From contig NZ_JADBEC010000001.1 in assembly GCF_014873945.1 (NCBI RefSeq), positions 1,054,001 through 1,118,000 on the forward strand: 64,000 nt of DNA. Direction: 5' to 3'. Made by a program: the position numbers and the translations under genes. Positions 9,680 to 17,820 of the stretch are shown here, piece after piece (within the stretch, counting starts at the first letter, position 1; each line of letters opens with the position of its first letter). The stretch is from Rhizobium viscosum (GTDB taxonomy: Bacteria > Pseudomonadota > Alphaproteobacteria > Rhizobiales > Rhizobiaceae). Below the pieces are notes generated by a model. The model had not been told where the DNA came from, searched no databases, and was given only the letters and a program-made list of their open reading frames with translations.

Positions 9680-10231
9680 TCAGCCCTCACTGCTTTTCAC
9701 TTCAGTAAATAGTGGAGGCCAGCAGCTTCGCCAAACAAAATCGGTCGGAAGCACATCTCACATCAAAGGAAAGGCAGCGCGTTCTCTCGCCGTTGCGGCC
9801 ATCAAGTCCGCTGGGCTCTCGCCCTGATGGCCGCAACGGACTCCCCGAGAACCGGCGCAATTCGGGGCGAAGTAGAGCAACCGGCAAAAAAGGCCAGAAA
9901 AAAATTGAAAGAAATCGTCCGGTTTTTGGAACAGGGCAGGAGGCGGTTGCCCAAACGCAACAACCGCCGCCGATATCGGACCGCCGGGAGAAAAGCGGCG
10001 GCGACATCAGACGGCGGCGTGTCGGTCGCGCCATTGAGCTGGCGCTGTTTCAAAGTCCCCTCTGGACCTCTGCCGATACGAATGCAGGAAGCGTGCCAAC
10101 TGCGAAATCCGCGGAAAAAGACCGGTAATCGTCAGTTCTGGCAGCCGATGAAGAAATCGACGCTCAGATGTTGATCAACCTGGTAGCGAATGATGTAATT
10201 TTAGGCTGCAATTCTTGCTAAATCGGGGCCC
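9680..10231. other. 552-bp gene-free region with several hairpins
   Basis: Open frames here are short, Arg/Pro-rich and without ribosome binding sites, so I reject them as genes. The region holds a 15-bp perfect stem at 9790-9839, a CCCCGA/TCGGGG pair at 9843-9867 and a GGCGGTTG/CAACCGCC stem at 9942-9968. A small RNA or long mrp leader is possible. No promoter was identified. Confidence 0.5.
9790..9839. other. Strong two-part hairpin, candidate structured RNA
   Basis: A 15-bp perfect outer stem (CCGTTGCGGCCATCA with its complement) encloses a GGGC-TCTC-GCCC inner hairpin. There is no T run on either side, so a plain terminator is unlikely. Confidence 0.5.
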
Positions 10232-10963
10232 TTACTTGATGAGGCCAATGCGCAGCGCCTTGGCAACGGCCTGGGTACGGTTGACGGTATCCAGCTTCTT
10301 CGTTGCGCGGTTCAGATAGTGATTGACCGTGTGTTCAGAGAGATCGAGAATTTCGGCGATCTCGGCACTGGTCTTGCCGGCGGCAGTCCAGTTGAGGCAA
10401 TCGATCTCGCGGTCCGTCAGCGTATCGGTGATGCGCGTATCGAGATTGCGGATCTCAGCCAGGCGATCGAAGACATGGATCGCGATGTAGCTGAGTTCAC
10501 GCATCTCTACGGAGGTGAAAGGCTCGCGATCACCGGCGAAGGAGACTGCACCGCGCGCGCCAGATGGTTCATGCGTCGGAAAATAGGCGCCGCGCATCAT
10601 CTTGAAGCGCTCGAAAAGGGTTGCAACGACACCAGTCTTGCCGTCGTCGCGCACCCAGTTGGCGCGCGACGTATCGTGCAAGAAAGGCAGGGTCGACGTG
10701 CGCAGTCGCCGCAGGACAGGGCTGTTCACCATCAGTCCTTCCTGATCGTATATGGACAGCAGTTCAGCGGGCCAACTGGTGATAATCGTATTGGCCTGAA
10801 GATCGAAGGAGGTAATCGGCGGCAGGTTCAAAACCATGAATGCCCGGCTTCGATAGACCTCCGTCACCCGCTTCATGAAACGGAAAATGTCGAACTGCGT
10901 CTTTAGACCGGCGACCTCCTGGACGTAGGCGTCTTCCACCGAATTTTGCGGTAAGCTTGCCAT
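10232..10963 (-). CDS. LuxR-family regulator with atypical autoinducer-like domain
   Basis: This 243-residue protein has a C-terminal GerE helix-turn-helix (from about residue 180: LTDREIDCLNW, then TSAEIAEILDLSEHTV). The N-terminal 160 residues look like the acyl-homoserine lactone binding fold. Aligned by eye, the ligand-contact Tyr and the Pro of the DP pair are kept (SIY, NSPV), but the usual Trp57, Asp70 and Trp85 positions appear as Leu, Ser and His. It may sense another ligand or none. No luxI-type synthase is in the window. The start ATG is supported by length; its promoter was not found. Confidence 0.85.
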   Translation of the reverse strand: MASLPQNSVEDAYVQEVAGLKTQFDIFRFMKRVTEVYRSRAFMVLNLPPITSFDLQANTIITSWPAELLSIYDQEGLMVNSPVLRRLRTSTLPFLHDTSRANWVRDDGKTGVVATLFERFKMMRGAYFPTHEPSGARGAVSFAGDREPFTSVEMRELSYIAIHVFDRLAEIRNLDTRITDTLTDREIDCLNWTAAGKTSAEIAEILDLSEHTVNHYLNRATKKLDTVNRTQAVAKALRIGLIK

Positions 10964-11223
10964 CAGATTTTTCGCCTTCGAACCGGGCTTTGGGTAAACC
11001 GCTGGCAGCCTGTGTGGAAAAACGGTCAGGTACAGGGTGAGTTACACAACGCCCGTCATATCAATAGGATTCAGCCTCGGCGTGCAGCGCGTTTGGCCGG
11101 TGAATTGTCGATGATTTTGCGGACGACCCCAGTTGGCGTGATTCGCCGTCAAATCTCAATAACGCACTCATCATAAGCATGCTATGTATACGACGTCCAG
11201 CAATGACAATGGTCAAATCGGTT

Positions 11224-12057
11224 TCAACGCCTCGGCCCGAGGCGGATGCGCATTTCGTCCATGATTTTCCGTGCCGCCGCTTGAACCGGAACGGCCCATC
11301 CCTGCAGAAGTTCCATTGACAGCCGATAAGCGGGACCAGTGACGGAGATCCCGCCGATGAAGGAGCGGTCATCCGACCAGATGGGGGCGGCGACACAGCA
11401 AATACCTGCCTCGTGCTCCTCGCGATCGAAAGCATGACCGGCAGCGGCGATTTCGCCGATCTCCGCCAACAGGCTTTCAGCATTCATATGCGTCGCCGGG
11501 GTGAAGCGGTTGAAATGCAGACCAGGAAGCATTTCATCGATTTTATCCGACGGCAGCACCGAGAGGGCGGCCTTGCCGACACCGGTGCAATAGCAGGGCG
11601 AGGCATTGCCAATCTGTGAATACATGCGGACCGGCTGGTGTCCCTCGACCTTGTCGAGATAGATGATGGACGAACCGCGCAGCACGCCGAGATGGACTGT
11701 CTCGCCCGTTTGCCGATGAAGGGCGGCGAGATGCGGCGCGGCAATCAGGCGAAATTCGTTGCGCGCCCAGCTTCGCGAGGCAAAGTCGAGCAGCCGGAGG
11801 CCCGGCGCATAACGGCCTTCGACGTCAAGTTCGAGGAGCCCTTCCTCGACCAGATGGCTAAGCTGCCGGTGCAGTGTACCACGCGGCTGGTTGGCAAGCG
11901 CGAGAATGTCGGTGAAACGCAACGGTGCATCGACATGCGTGACGAGATCGAGCAGCACCATCAGCTTGCCGAGCGTGCCAGTGTCGCGCGACGTACCGAT
12001 GTTACGCGATGTGTCTTTGTCATTCGCCTGCGCCATGCTGTCGCCGCTGGAACTCAT
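11224..12057 (-). CDS. IclR-family transcriptional regulator of the adjacent sugar-acid operon
   Basis: This 277-residue protein has an N-terminal winged helix-turn-helix (about residues 25-85, with QPRGTLHRQLSHL as recognition region). The C-terminal IclR effector domain carries GVGKAALS and a late CCVAAPI stretch. It is transcribed away from the SDR-dgoK-dgoA-lactonase operon and shares a 101-bp regulatory gap with it, so it very likely controls that operon, with a sugar acid or its phosphate as effector (inference). A second ATG seven codons in is also possible. Confidence 0.9.
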   Translation of the reverse strand: MSSSGDSMAQANDKDTSRNIGTSRDTGTLGKLMVLLDLVTHVDAPLRFTDILALANQPRGTLHRQLSHLVEEGLLELDVEGRYAPGLRLLDFASRSWARNEFRLIAAPHLAALHRQTGETVHLGVLRGSSIIYLDKVEGHQPVRMYSQIGNASPCYCTGVGKAALSVLPSDKIDEMLPGLHFNRFTPATHMNAESLLAEIGEIAAAGHAFDREEHEAGICCVAAPIWSDDRSFIGGISVTGPAYRLSMELLQGWAVPVQAAARKIMDEMRIRLGPRR

Positions 12058-12070
12058 TGCCTTCCTACTC

Positions 12071-12100
12071 TTGACAGGAAACGCAGCCTAATCGGATAAT
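12071..12100 (+). promoter_or_regulatory. Sigma70-type promoter of the sugar-acid operon
   Basis: A consensus -35 TTGACA (12071-12076) and a -10 GATAAT (12095-12100) are separated by 18 bases. Transcription would start near 12107, just before the palindrome at 12119. Confidence 0.65.
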
Positions 12101-12118
12101 TCCATATAGTCAAATTAA

Positions 12119-12135
12119 GTTCCAAATAATGGAAC
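12119..12135. promoter_or_regulatory. Palindromic operator, probably for the IclR regulator
   Basis: GTTCCA-N5-TGGAAC is a perfect dyad just downstream of the predicted transcription start. A further ATTCCA half site lies at 12099-12104. IclR-family operators often contain TTCC/GGAA arms, so repression by the divergent regulator is likely (inference). Confidence 0.6.
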
Positions 12136-12158
12136 AACAGCATACCGGAGGAGAGACG

Positions 12159-12929
12159 GTGAGCGCTATGTCCGCACAATTCCCCGAATTCAGAGATTGC
12201 ACGGTGCTGGTGAGCGGTGGCGGTTCCGGCATCGGCGCTGCCCTTGTCGAGGGTTTCGCGAGGCAGGGTGCTAAGGTTTCCTTTCTCGACATCGCCGAGG
12301 CAGAAAGCCGGGAATTGGCGGAACGGCTTTCCCGAGAGACTGCGCATCCTGTCAGCTTCTACCACACGGACCTGCGCGATATCGATGCCATCAGGCGCGC
12401 GGTGAACGAGGTTGTCGAAAAGTCCGGGCCGATCCGGGTGCTCGTCAACAATGCCGCGTGGGACGACCGACACGAATTCGACGATGTAACCGAGGACTAT
12501 TGGGACAATAACCAGGCGGTCAATCTGCGCCATGTCTTCTTCACCTCGCAGGCGGTTGCCCCTTCGATGCGAGCAGCCGGCGGCGGAGCGATCATCAACA
12601 TGTCGTCGATTGCCTTCAAGCTGAACATGGGCGTCTTTCCCGCCTATGCCGCCGCCAAGGCAGCAATCGTCGGCCTGACGAAGAGCATGGCCGGGAGACT
12701 TGGCCCCGAGAATATCCGCGTCAACTGCATTCTGCCCGGCATGGTGGTGACGGAGCGGCAGATGAAACTATGGCTGACGGAGGAAAGCATTGCCCGCTCC
12801 GTGCAGGAACAATGCCTGAAGACCCCATTGAAGCCGGACGCGATCGTCGGTCCGGCTCTGTTTCTTGCATCCGACTGTGCGGCCGGCATGACCGCGCAGT
12901 CCCTTATCGTCGATGGAGGCGTTCTCTGA
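12159..12929 (+). CDS. SDR-family sugar dehydrogenase (probable galactose dehydrogenase)
   Basis: This protein of about 256 residues is an NAD(P)-dependent short-chain dehydrogenase. The nucleotide motif SGGGSGIG, the NNA motif, the SS of NMSSIAF and the catalytic YAAAK are all present. An ATG at 12129 lies inside the operator, before the GGAGGAG ribosome binding site, and is rejected; GTG at 12159 has the best spacing and ATG at 12168 is the alternative. With dgoK, dgoA and a lactonase downstream it is likely to oxidise galactose or a similar aldose to the lactone. The exact substrate is inferred. It overlaps the dgoK start by one base. Confidence 0.85.
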   Translation: MSAMSAQFPEFRDCTVLVSGGGSGIGAALVEGFARQGAKVSFLDIAEAESRELAERLSRETAHPVSFYHTDLRDIDAIRRAVNEVVEKSGPIRVLVNNAAWDDRHEFDDVTEDYWDNNQAVNLRHVFFTSQAVAPSMRAAGGGAIINMSSIAFKLNMGVFPAYAAAKAAIVGLTKSMAGRLGPENIRVNCILPGMVVTERQMKLWLTEESIARSVQEQCLKTPLKPDAIVGPALFLASDCAAGMTAQSLIVDGGVL

Positions 12930-13846
12930 TGGTAAATCCCGCTTATGTCGCGGTGGACTGGGGCACCAGCAGCTTCCGGCTCTGGCTTATTGATGCCGAT
13001 GGGGCTGTTCTTGCCGAACGCCGCAGCGGCGAAGGCATGACCACCGCCGCCAAGACCGGTTTTTCTCAGGTTCTTGAAGGGCATCTCGCAGCCGTCGAAG
13101 CGCCTGACAACCTGCCGGTCATCGTCTGCGGCATGGCGGGCGCGCGGCAGGGCTGGGTAGAGGCGGGTTATATCGACGTGCCAGCTTCGCTTTCCTCGAT
13201 TCTATCGGGTGCGGTCTCTGTGCCTGGCGAAAGCCGTGACGTACGCATACTGCCGGGCCTTGCCCAGCGCGATGCGGCGACGCCGGATGTCATGCGCGGC
13301 GAGGAAACGCAGCTTCTCGGGGCGCTGGGGCCTGACAGTCAGGGTACACAGGCCGTCTGCATGCCGGGCACGCATTCCAAGTGGGTGCATGTCAAGGAGG
13401 GCAAGGTCACCGGCTTTTCCACTTTCATGACCGGAGAGCTCTTCGACACCATCACCAAACATACGATCCTCATGCATGCCGTTGCCGGCGCCGAGGGCCA
13501 GCCGGCCGATGCCGCGGCCTTCGAAGCGGCGGTTGCAGCCGCCTTCCAGCGGCCGGCGCTCGCGTCGAACCTGATTTTCACCGCCCGCTCCGGCCAGCTT
13601 CTGCACGGTATTTCGGCTGCCGCTGCCCAAGCCAAGCTCTCGGGTACGCTGATCGGCCTCGAAATCGCCGGCGCGCTGCAGGATGCCGGAAAGGATACGG
13701 CCATTACGCTCGTCGCCTCCGGGCGCCTGCAGGCGCTCTACGAGCAGGCCTTCCGCACGCTCTCCCTTTCCTTCACCGCCATCGACGCCGATGCCGCCGT
13801 TCGCGGCGGGCTTTCGGCCGCTGCCCAAGCCATCTGGCCGAACTGA
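12929..13846 (+). CDS. dgoK: 2-dehydro-3-deoxygalactonokinase
   Basis: This 305-residue kinase phosphorylates 2-keto-3-deoxygalactonate at C6 in the De Ley-Doudoroff pathway. The N-terminal phosphate motif VAVDWGTSSFRLW is clear, as are MPGTHSKW and FMTGELFD, both typical of DgoK. The open frame extends upstream to 12770, but the ATG at 12929 overlaps the preceding TGA and gives the normal length. The gene ends in an 18-bp tandem duplication that includes its own stop codon. Translational coupling with the SDR gene is likely. Confidence 0.93.
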   Translation: MVNPAYVAVDWGTSSFRLWLIDADGAVLAERRSGEGMTTAAKTGFSQVLEGHLAAVEAPDNLPVIVCGMAGARQGWVEAGYIDVPASLSSILSGAVSVPGESRDVRILPGLAQRDAATPDVMRGEETQLLGALGPDSQGTQAVCMPGTHSKWVHVKEGKVTGFSTFMTGELFDTITKHTILMHAVAGAEGQPADAAAFEAAVAAAFQRPALASNLIFTARSGQLLHGISAAAAQAKLSGTLIGLEIAGALQDAGKDTAITLVASGRLQALYEQAFRTLSLSFTAIDADAAVRGGLSAAAQAIWPN

Positions 13847-13864
13847 GCCATCTGGCCGAATTGA
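13829..13864 (+). repeat. 18-bp tandem duplication over the dgoK stop codon
   Basis: GCCATCTGGCCGAACTGA is followed at once by the same 18 bases with one change (T for C). The first unit ends the dgoK frame; the second lies in the gap before dgoA. Confidence 0.85.
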
Positions 13865-13879
13865 GAAAGATCCCTCCCC

Positions 13880-14512
13880 ATGAACCGTATCCCCTTCCCC
13901 GACATGAAGCGTCCGCTGATTGCCATTCTACGTGGCATCAAGCCGGAGGAAACCGAAGCCGTGGTCGGCGCGCTGATCGAAAACGGCCTGACGGCGATTG
14001 AGATCCCGCTGAATTCGCCGGAGCCCTTCAAGTCCATCGAGATCGCCGCCAAGATGGCGCCGGCAGATGTGCTGATAGGCGCCGGCACCGTGCTGACCAC
14101 CGGAGCCGTCGACAGCCTGCATGCGGCCGGCGGCAAGCTGCTGGTGACACCGAATGTCGAGCCCGACGTCATCATCCGCGCCCGCGACTATGGCATGGTA
14201 ACTATGCCCGGCGTCTTCACGCCCACGGAAGCGTTGCAGGCAGCGCGCGCGGGTGCGACCGGCCTCAAGTTCTTCCCCGCCAGCGTTCTGGGGCCGTCAG
14301 GCATCACCGCAATCCGCGCCATCCTGCCGCCGGAACTGGTCATTGCGGCGGTCGGTGGTGTGTCGGACAAGAACTTCTCCGATTACACCAAGGCCGGCAT
14401 TTTCGCCTTCGGTCTCGGGACCAGCATTTACAAGCCTGGAATGACCGAGGCAGAGGTTGCCGAGCGCGCCAAGGCAACCATCTTAGCCTATGACGCAGCC
14501 ATAGGAGCATAG
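13880..14512 (+). CDS. dgoA: 2-dehydro-3-deoxy-6-phosphogalactonate aldolase
   Basis: This 210-residue class I aldolase cleaves KDPGal to pyruvate and glyceraldehyde 3-phosphate. It has the KDPG/KDPGal fold markers: the Glu of GLTAIEIPLNSP, GAGTVLT near residue 69, VTPNVEPD, and the Schiff-base lysine in GLKFFPAS near residue 130. The IPLNSP stretch and the dgoK neighbour favour galactonate over gluconate as source. It starts 33 bases after the dgoK stop and ends 4 bases before the lactonase gene. Confidence 0.93.
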   Translation: MNRIPFPDMKRPLIAILRGIKPEETEAVVGALIENGLTAIEIPLNSPEPFKSIEIAAKMAPADVLIGAGTVLTTGAVDSLHAAGGKLLVTPNVEPDVIIRARDYGMVTMPGVFTPTEALQAARAGATGLKFFPASVLGPSGITAIRAILPPELVIAAVGGVSDKNFSDYTKAGIFAFGLGTSIYKPGMTEAEVAERAKATILAYDAAIGA

Positions 14513-14516
14513 GCAT

Positions 14517-15404
14517 ATGACTGATATTTATGAATTCGAGGGCAAAACACTTTGCAACACCAATTCGGTTCTCGGTGAAGGCCCCACTTATGACCCTGAT
14601 ACCAACGCCGTCTGGTGGTTCAACATTCTCGGCAAGGAACTTCACGAGCTCAATCTTTCGACGGAAGAGAAGAAGGTGCATCCGCTGCCTGTCATGGCGA
14701 GTGTACTCGCTCGTATCGATTCCAATCGTCAGTTGCTGGCGACCGAAGAAGGGCTTTTCGTGCGTGATATCGCGAGCGGCAAGCTGACCTTCTATGCGGC
14801 GCTGGAAAACGACAAGCCGGAAAACCGCTCCAACGACGGGCGCACGCATCCCTCAGGCGCGTTGTGGATCAGCACGATGAGCAAGCGCGCCGAAAACCAG
14901 GCCGGCGCGATCTATCATGTTGCCGCCGGCAAGGTGACGAAGATCTTCAGCGGTATCAGCATTCCGAACTCCATCTGCTTTTCGCCCGACGGTACGATCG
15001 GCTACTTCACTGATACCCGCATCAGCCGCCTGATGCGGGTTATGGTCGATCCGCATACCGGCCTTCCTTCGGGCGAACCGATCGTGATGGTCGACAGCAT
15101 GGACGAACCCGGCGGGCTCGACGGTTCAGTCTGCGATGCCGACGGCTATATCTGGAACGCGCGCTGGGGTGCTGGCGTCGTCGACCGCTACAGCCCGGAC
15201 GGCCTGCGCATCGCCCGCTACAAGGTGCCGGCCGCACAGCCTTCCTGCCCGGCCTTCATCGGTGCCAATGCCGACCGGCTTGTGGTGACGACGGCCTGGG
15301 AAGGGTTGGACGAGGATGCTCGCTCAGCCCAGCCGAGCGCAGGCGCGCTGCTCGAGCTCGGTATCACGGTGAAGGGTGTTTTCGATCCTGCCTATGTGAT
15401 CTGA
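14517..15404 (+). CDS. SMP-30/gluconolactonase-family sugar lactonase
   Basis: This 295-residue six-bladed beta-propeller lactonase probably opens the galactono- or similar lactone made by the SDR enzyme. Metal-binding and family motifs are visible: GEGPTYDP near the start, RSNDGRTHPSGALW mid-protein, NSICFSPDG, and DGYIWNARWG with VDRYSPDG. It begins 4 bases after dgoA and ends the operon; a terminator follows. A galactonate dehydratase (DgoD or IlvD-like) is needed to complete the pathway and is not in the window. Confidence 0.9.
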   Translation: MTDIYEFEGKTLCNTNSVLGEGPTYDPDTNAVWWFNILGKELHELNLSTEEKKVHPLPVMASVLARIDSNRQLLATEEGLFVRDIASGKLTFYAALENDKPENRSNDGRTHPSGALWISTMSKRAENQAGAIYHVAAGKVTKIFSGISIPNSICFSPDGTIGYFTDTRISRLMRVMVDPHTGLPSGEPIVMVDSMDEPGGLDGSVCDADGYIWNARWGAGVVDRYSPDGLRIARYKVPAAQPSCPAFIGANADRLVVTTAWEGLDEDARSAQPSAGALLELGITVKGVFDPAYVI

Positions 15405-15424
15405 ACGTCGAAGCTCACATTTAC

Positions 15425-15459
15425 AAAGGGCGTTCTGTTGCAGGGCGCCTTTTCTTTTT
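15425..15459 (+). terminator. Terminator of the dgo operon
   Basis: An AAAGG-CG / CG-CCTTT stem with a one-base bulge is followed by TTTTCTTTTT, 20 bases after the lactonase stop. Confidence 0.6.
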
Positions 15460-15627
15460 GGATCGTTTTCCGATCAAGGTTCCGTGAAAACCGTAAAATT
15501 TTCCGTGTCTTCGTCCGGAACCAATAAGCTCATCGGTCATTTCACTCTTGAGCCGGCGCGGCAGGAATGCCTGAAAAACAGGCGCTGCTGCACCAGGGAT
15601 CACTCAAGGAACGAAAGTAGGTTCGAA

Positions 15628-16257
15628 ATGACACGCAAACTTCTGACGACCGTTGCCGCTGGCGCACTGTTTGCCACGGCTTTCGCACCGGCGGCATTTT
15701 CGCAGACGGCTCCACAGCCGGCGAACCCTGCTGCCCCGACGCAGTCTGCGCCCGCCGATCCGGCAGCTCCCGCACCGGCAGAGCCGGTCAAGCCGATGGA
15801 GCCTGCAGGTGATGCCGCCCAGGCTCCGGCCCCGGCACCGGCCACCGATACGGCTCAGGCAGGTGGCGACACCTATCTGACACAGCAGGCCCCTGACCAG
15901 ATCAGCGCCAATACCTATATCGGCCAGTCGGTCTATAACGCCAACAATGAGAGCATCGGCAGCGTCAATGACCTGATCATGAAGAAGGACGGCGGCCTTG
16001 TTGCAGCCGTGATCGGTGTCGGCGGCTTCCTTGGCATCGGCGAAAAAAATGTCGCCGTTCCCATGGAGAAGGTTACCGTTGCCCAGAATACGCAGGACGG
16101 CTCCGTCAAGCTGACGACCACCGAAACTGCCGAATCCCTGAAGGCAGCTCCGGAATTCAAGACGCTGGCCATGCAGTCAGCTGAAAAGGCTCCGGCAGCA
16201 ACCGGCACGGCCATGCCGACGGATAACACCGCAACAGGGTCCACGACCAACAAGTAA
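15628..16257 (+). CDS. Exported PRC-barrel domain protein
   Basis: This 209-residue protein has a signal peptide (MTRKLLTTVAAGALFATAFA, cleaved near AFSQ). A Pro/Ala-rich linker covers residues 25-90. One PRC-barrel domain spans about 95-165 (YIGQSVYNANNESIGSVNDL, then AVIGVGGFLGIGEKNVAVP). The open frame begins at 15484, but the ATG at 15628 is the one followed by a signal peptide. PRC-barrel proteins of this layout are common in rhizobia and may bind the envelope or RNA; the function is unknown. A strong terminator follows. Confidence 0.85.
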   Translation: MTRKLLTTVAAGALFATAFAPAAFSQTAPQPANPAAPTQSAPADPAAPAPAEPVKPMEPAGDAAQAPAPAPATDTAQAGGDTYLTQQAPDQISANTYIGQSVYNANNESIGSVNDLIMKKDGGLVAAVIGVGGFLGIGEKNVAVPMEKVTVAQNTQDGSVKLTTTETAESLKAAPEFKTLAMQSAEKAPAATGTAMPTDNTATGSTTNK

Positions 16258-16280
16258 TCCGTACGGAGAGCAGAGCGTAG

Positions 16281-16312
16281 ACGATGGCGTCCATGGGGCG
16301 CCATCGTTTTTT
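16281..16312 (+). terminator. Terminator after the PRC-barrel gene
   Basis: ACGATGGCG and CGCCATCGT form a 9-bp stem with a 9-base loop, followed by six T. Confidence 0.85.
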
Positions 16313-16324
16313 CTGCTCCTGCAG

Positions 16325-17689
16325 CTATGCGCTGACGCGCTCCTGTGCGCTTGTATCGTGATAATAGTTCTCGTGCAGGAAGCGCAGCGTTGCGATGCCA
16401 TCGGCCGGCCGGCCGAAATGATAGCCCTGCCCCATGCCGCAGCCGAGCATGCGCAGCTTGACCGCTTCAGAATAATCCTCGATGCCCTCGGCCACGACCT
16501 CGAGTTCGAGGCCTTCGCACATGGCAAGAATCGCCTTGATGATGTGCTCGGAGGCGCGGTCGGAATTGATGCGCGAGACGAAGGCGCGGTCGATCTTGAT
16601 CTTGTCGAAGATGAAATCGCGCAGGCGCCCGAGGCTCGACTGGCCGGTACCGAAATCGTCAAGCGAGATTCGCACGCCCGCAGCTCTCAGATCGGCAATG
16701 ATCCGGTGCGCCGTATCGGCAGAGCTCATGACAGCTGTCTCGGTGATCTCGAGCTCCAGACGATGCGGGTCGAAGCCGACTCGGCCGAGGATCGACAGGA
16801 TGCTGCTGCTCGTGCCCGGATCCATGAGCTGGGCCGAAGACAGATTGAAGGACAGGAAGAGTTCGCGCGGCCAGGAGAGTGCCGCTTCGGCAGCCTTGCG
16901 CAGCAGCGCTTCCGAGAGTGCGTCGATGAAACCGCGCTCCTCGGCGAGCGGGACGAAGACGCCGGGCGAGACGAAGCCGAGATCGGGATCGTTCCAGCGG
17001 GCAAGTGCCTCGAAACCCACCACCTGATTGTTGGCGAGCGAGACGATCGGCTGGAAATGCACGTCGATCGCATCGGAGATGATGGCGTTTCGAAGCGCCT
17101 GTTCGAGCTGGGTCGCCCGTTTCATCTCCTGCGCGATCTCGCGCGAATAGACGGTGATCTGCCCGCGGCCACGGCGCTTGGAACGATAGAGTGCGGTTTC
17201 GGCACTCTTCAGCAGTTCCTCGCAGTCCTCGCCGGCAAACGGATAGATCGCAAAGCCGAAGGAGGCGGAAAGGCGCACGTTGCGGTCGCCGAGATCGTAG
17301 GGGGCCGAGAGCACCTCACGGATCATCTGGCCGAACTTTTCGGCACTGGCGCGCTCGAAGATCAGCGGCAGGACGAAGGCGAACTCGTCGCCGTCATGAC
17401 GGGTCACCAGCGCACCATCCGGAATGCAGGCTTTCAGGCGATGAGCGACCTGACACAGGATTTCGTCACCGGCGGCAGAACCGAAGAGATCGTTGATCGG
17501 CTTGAAGCTGTCGAGATTGGCGATGCCGATGGTGAAAGGCGCGGGATCGCTCGCCCGCTCGGAGGAAATCTGTATCACCTTGTCCCGCATGCGATTGCGG
17601 TTTCCCAATCCGGTCAGCGGATCGGTATAGGCCATCGTCTGGAGTTCGTTTTGACTCACAGCCATGAATGGTATTTCCGCCGACACCAT
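16325..17689 (-). CDS. GGDEF-EAL protein, probable c-di-GMP phosphodiesterase/cyclase
   Basis: This protein of about 454 residues has no membrane helix. The GGDEF domain is N-terminal; its active-site loop reads RHDGDEF, so the first glycine is Asp while the key GDEF is kept, and I see no RxxD inhibitory site just upstream. The EAL domain has the intact FEALARW, the ITE glutamate, DDFGTG, the KIDR lysine and VAEGIE, so hydrolysis is likely. The frame is open to 17740; the ATG at 17689 lies behind GGAG, and GTG at 17686 also fits. No sensory domain precedes it, so its input is unknown. Confidence 0.88.
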   Translation of the reverse strand: MVSAEIPFMAVSQNELQTMAYTDPLTGLGNRNRMRDKVIQISSERASDPAPFTIGIANLDSFKPINDLFGSAAGDEILCQVAHRLKACIPDGALVTRHDGDEFAFVLPLIFERASAEKFGQMIREVLSAPYDLGDRNVRLSASFGFAIYPFAGEDCEELLKSAETALYRSKRRGRGQITVYSREIAQEMKRATQLEQALRNAIISDAIDVHFQPIVSLANNQVVGFEALARWNDPDLGFVSPGVFVPLAEERGFIDALSEALLRKAAEAALSWPRELFLSFNLSSAQLMDPGTSSSILSILGRVGFDPHRLELEITETAVMSSADTAHRIIADLRAAGVRISLDDFGTGQSSLGRLRDFIFDKIKIDRAFVSRINSDRASEHIIKAILAMCEGLELEVVAEGIEDYSEAVKLRMLGCGMGQGYHFGRPADGIATLRFLHENYYHDTSAQERVSA

Positions 17690-17820
17690 CACTCCAAACC
17701 CAAGATTTTGCTCCACGGCGTGGGGAAGAATGACGGCCAAATCTTAACAATTCGATAGTAAATCGACAGCGCTACAACCCGAAGCATTCCCAAATTCTGG
17801 GGAGTTGACCGGCATTTTAT

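Noticed and set aside
9702..10128. Open frames on both strands in the mrp-LuxR gap
   Set aside because: Arg/Pro/Ser-rich, no ribosome binding site, no family likeness; the region is better explained by stems.
16358..17758. A 466-codon open frame antisense to the GGDEF-EAL gene
   Set aside because: High-GC shadow with His/Arg/Asp-rich composition; the other strand has intact GGDEF and EAL motifs.
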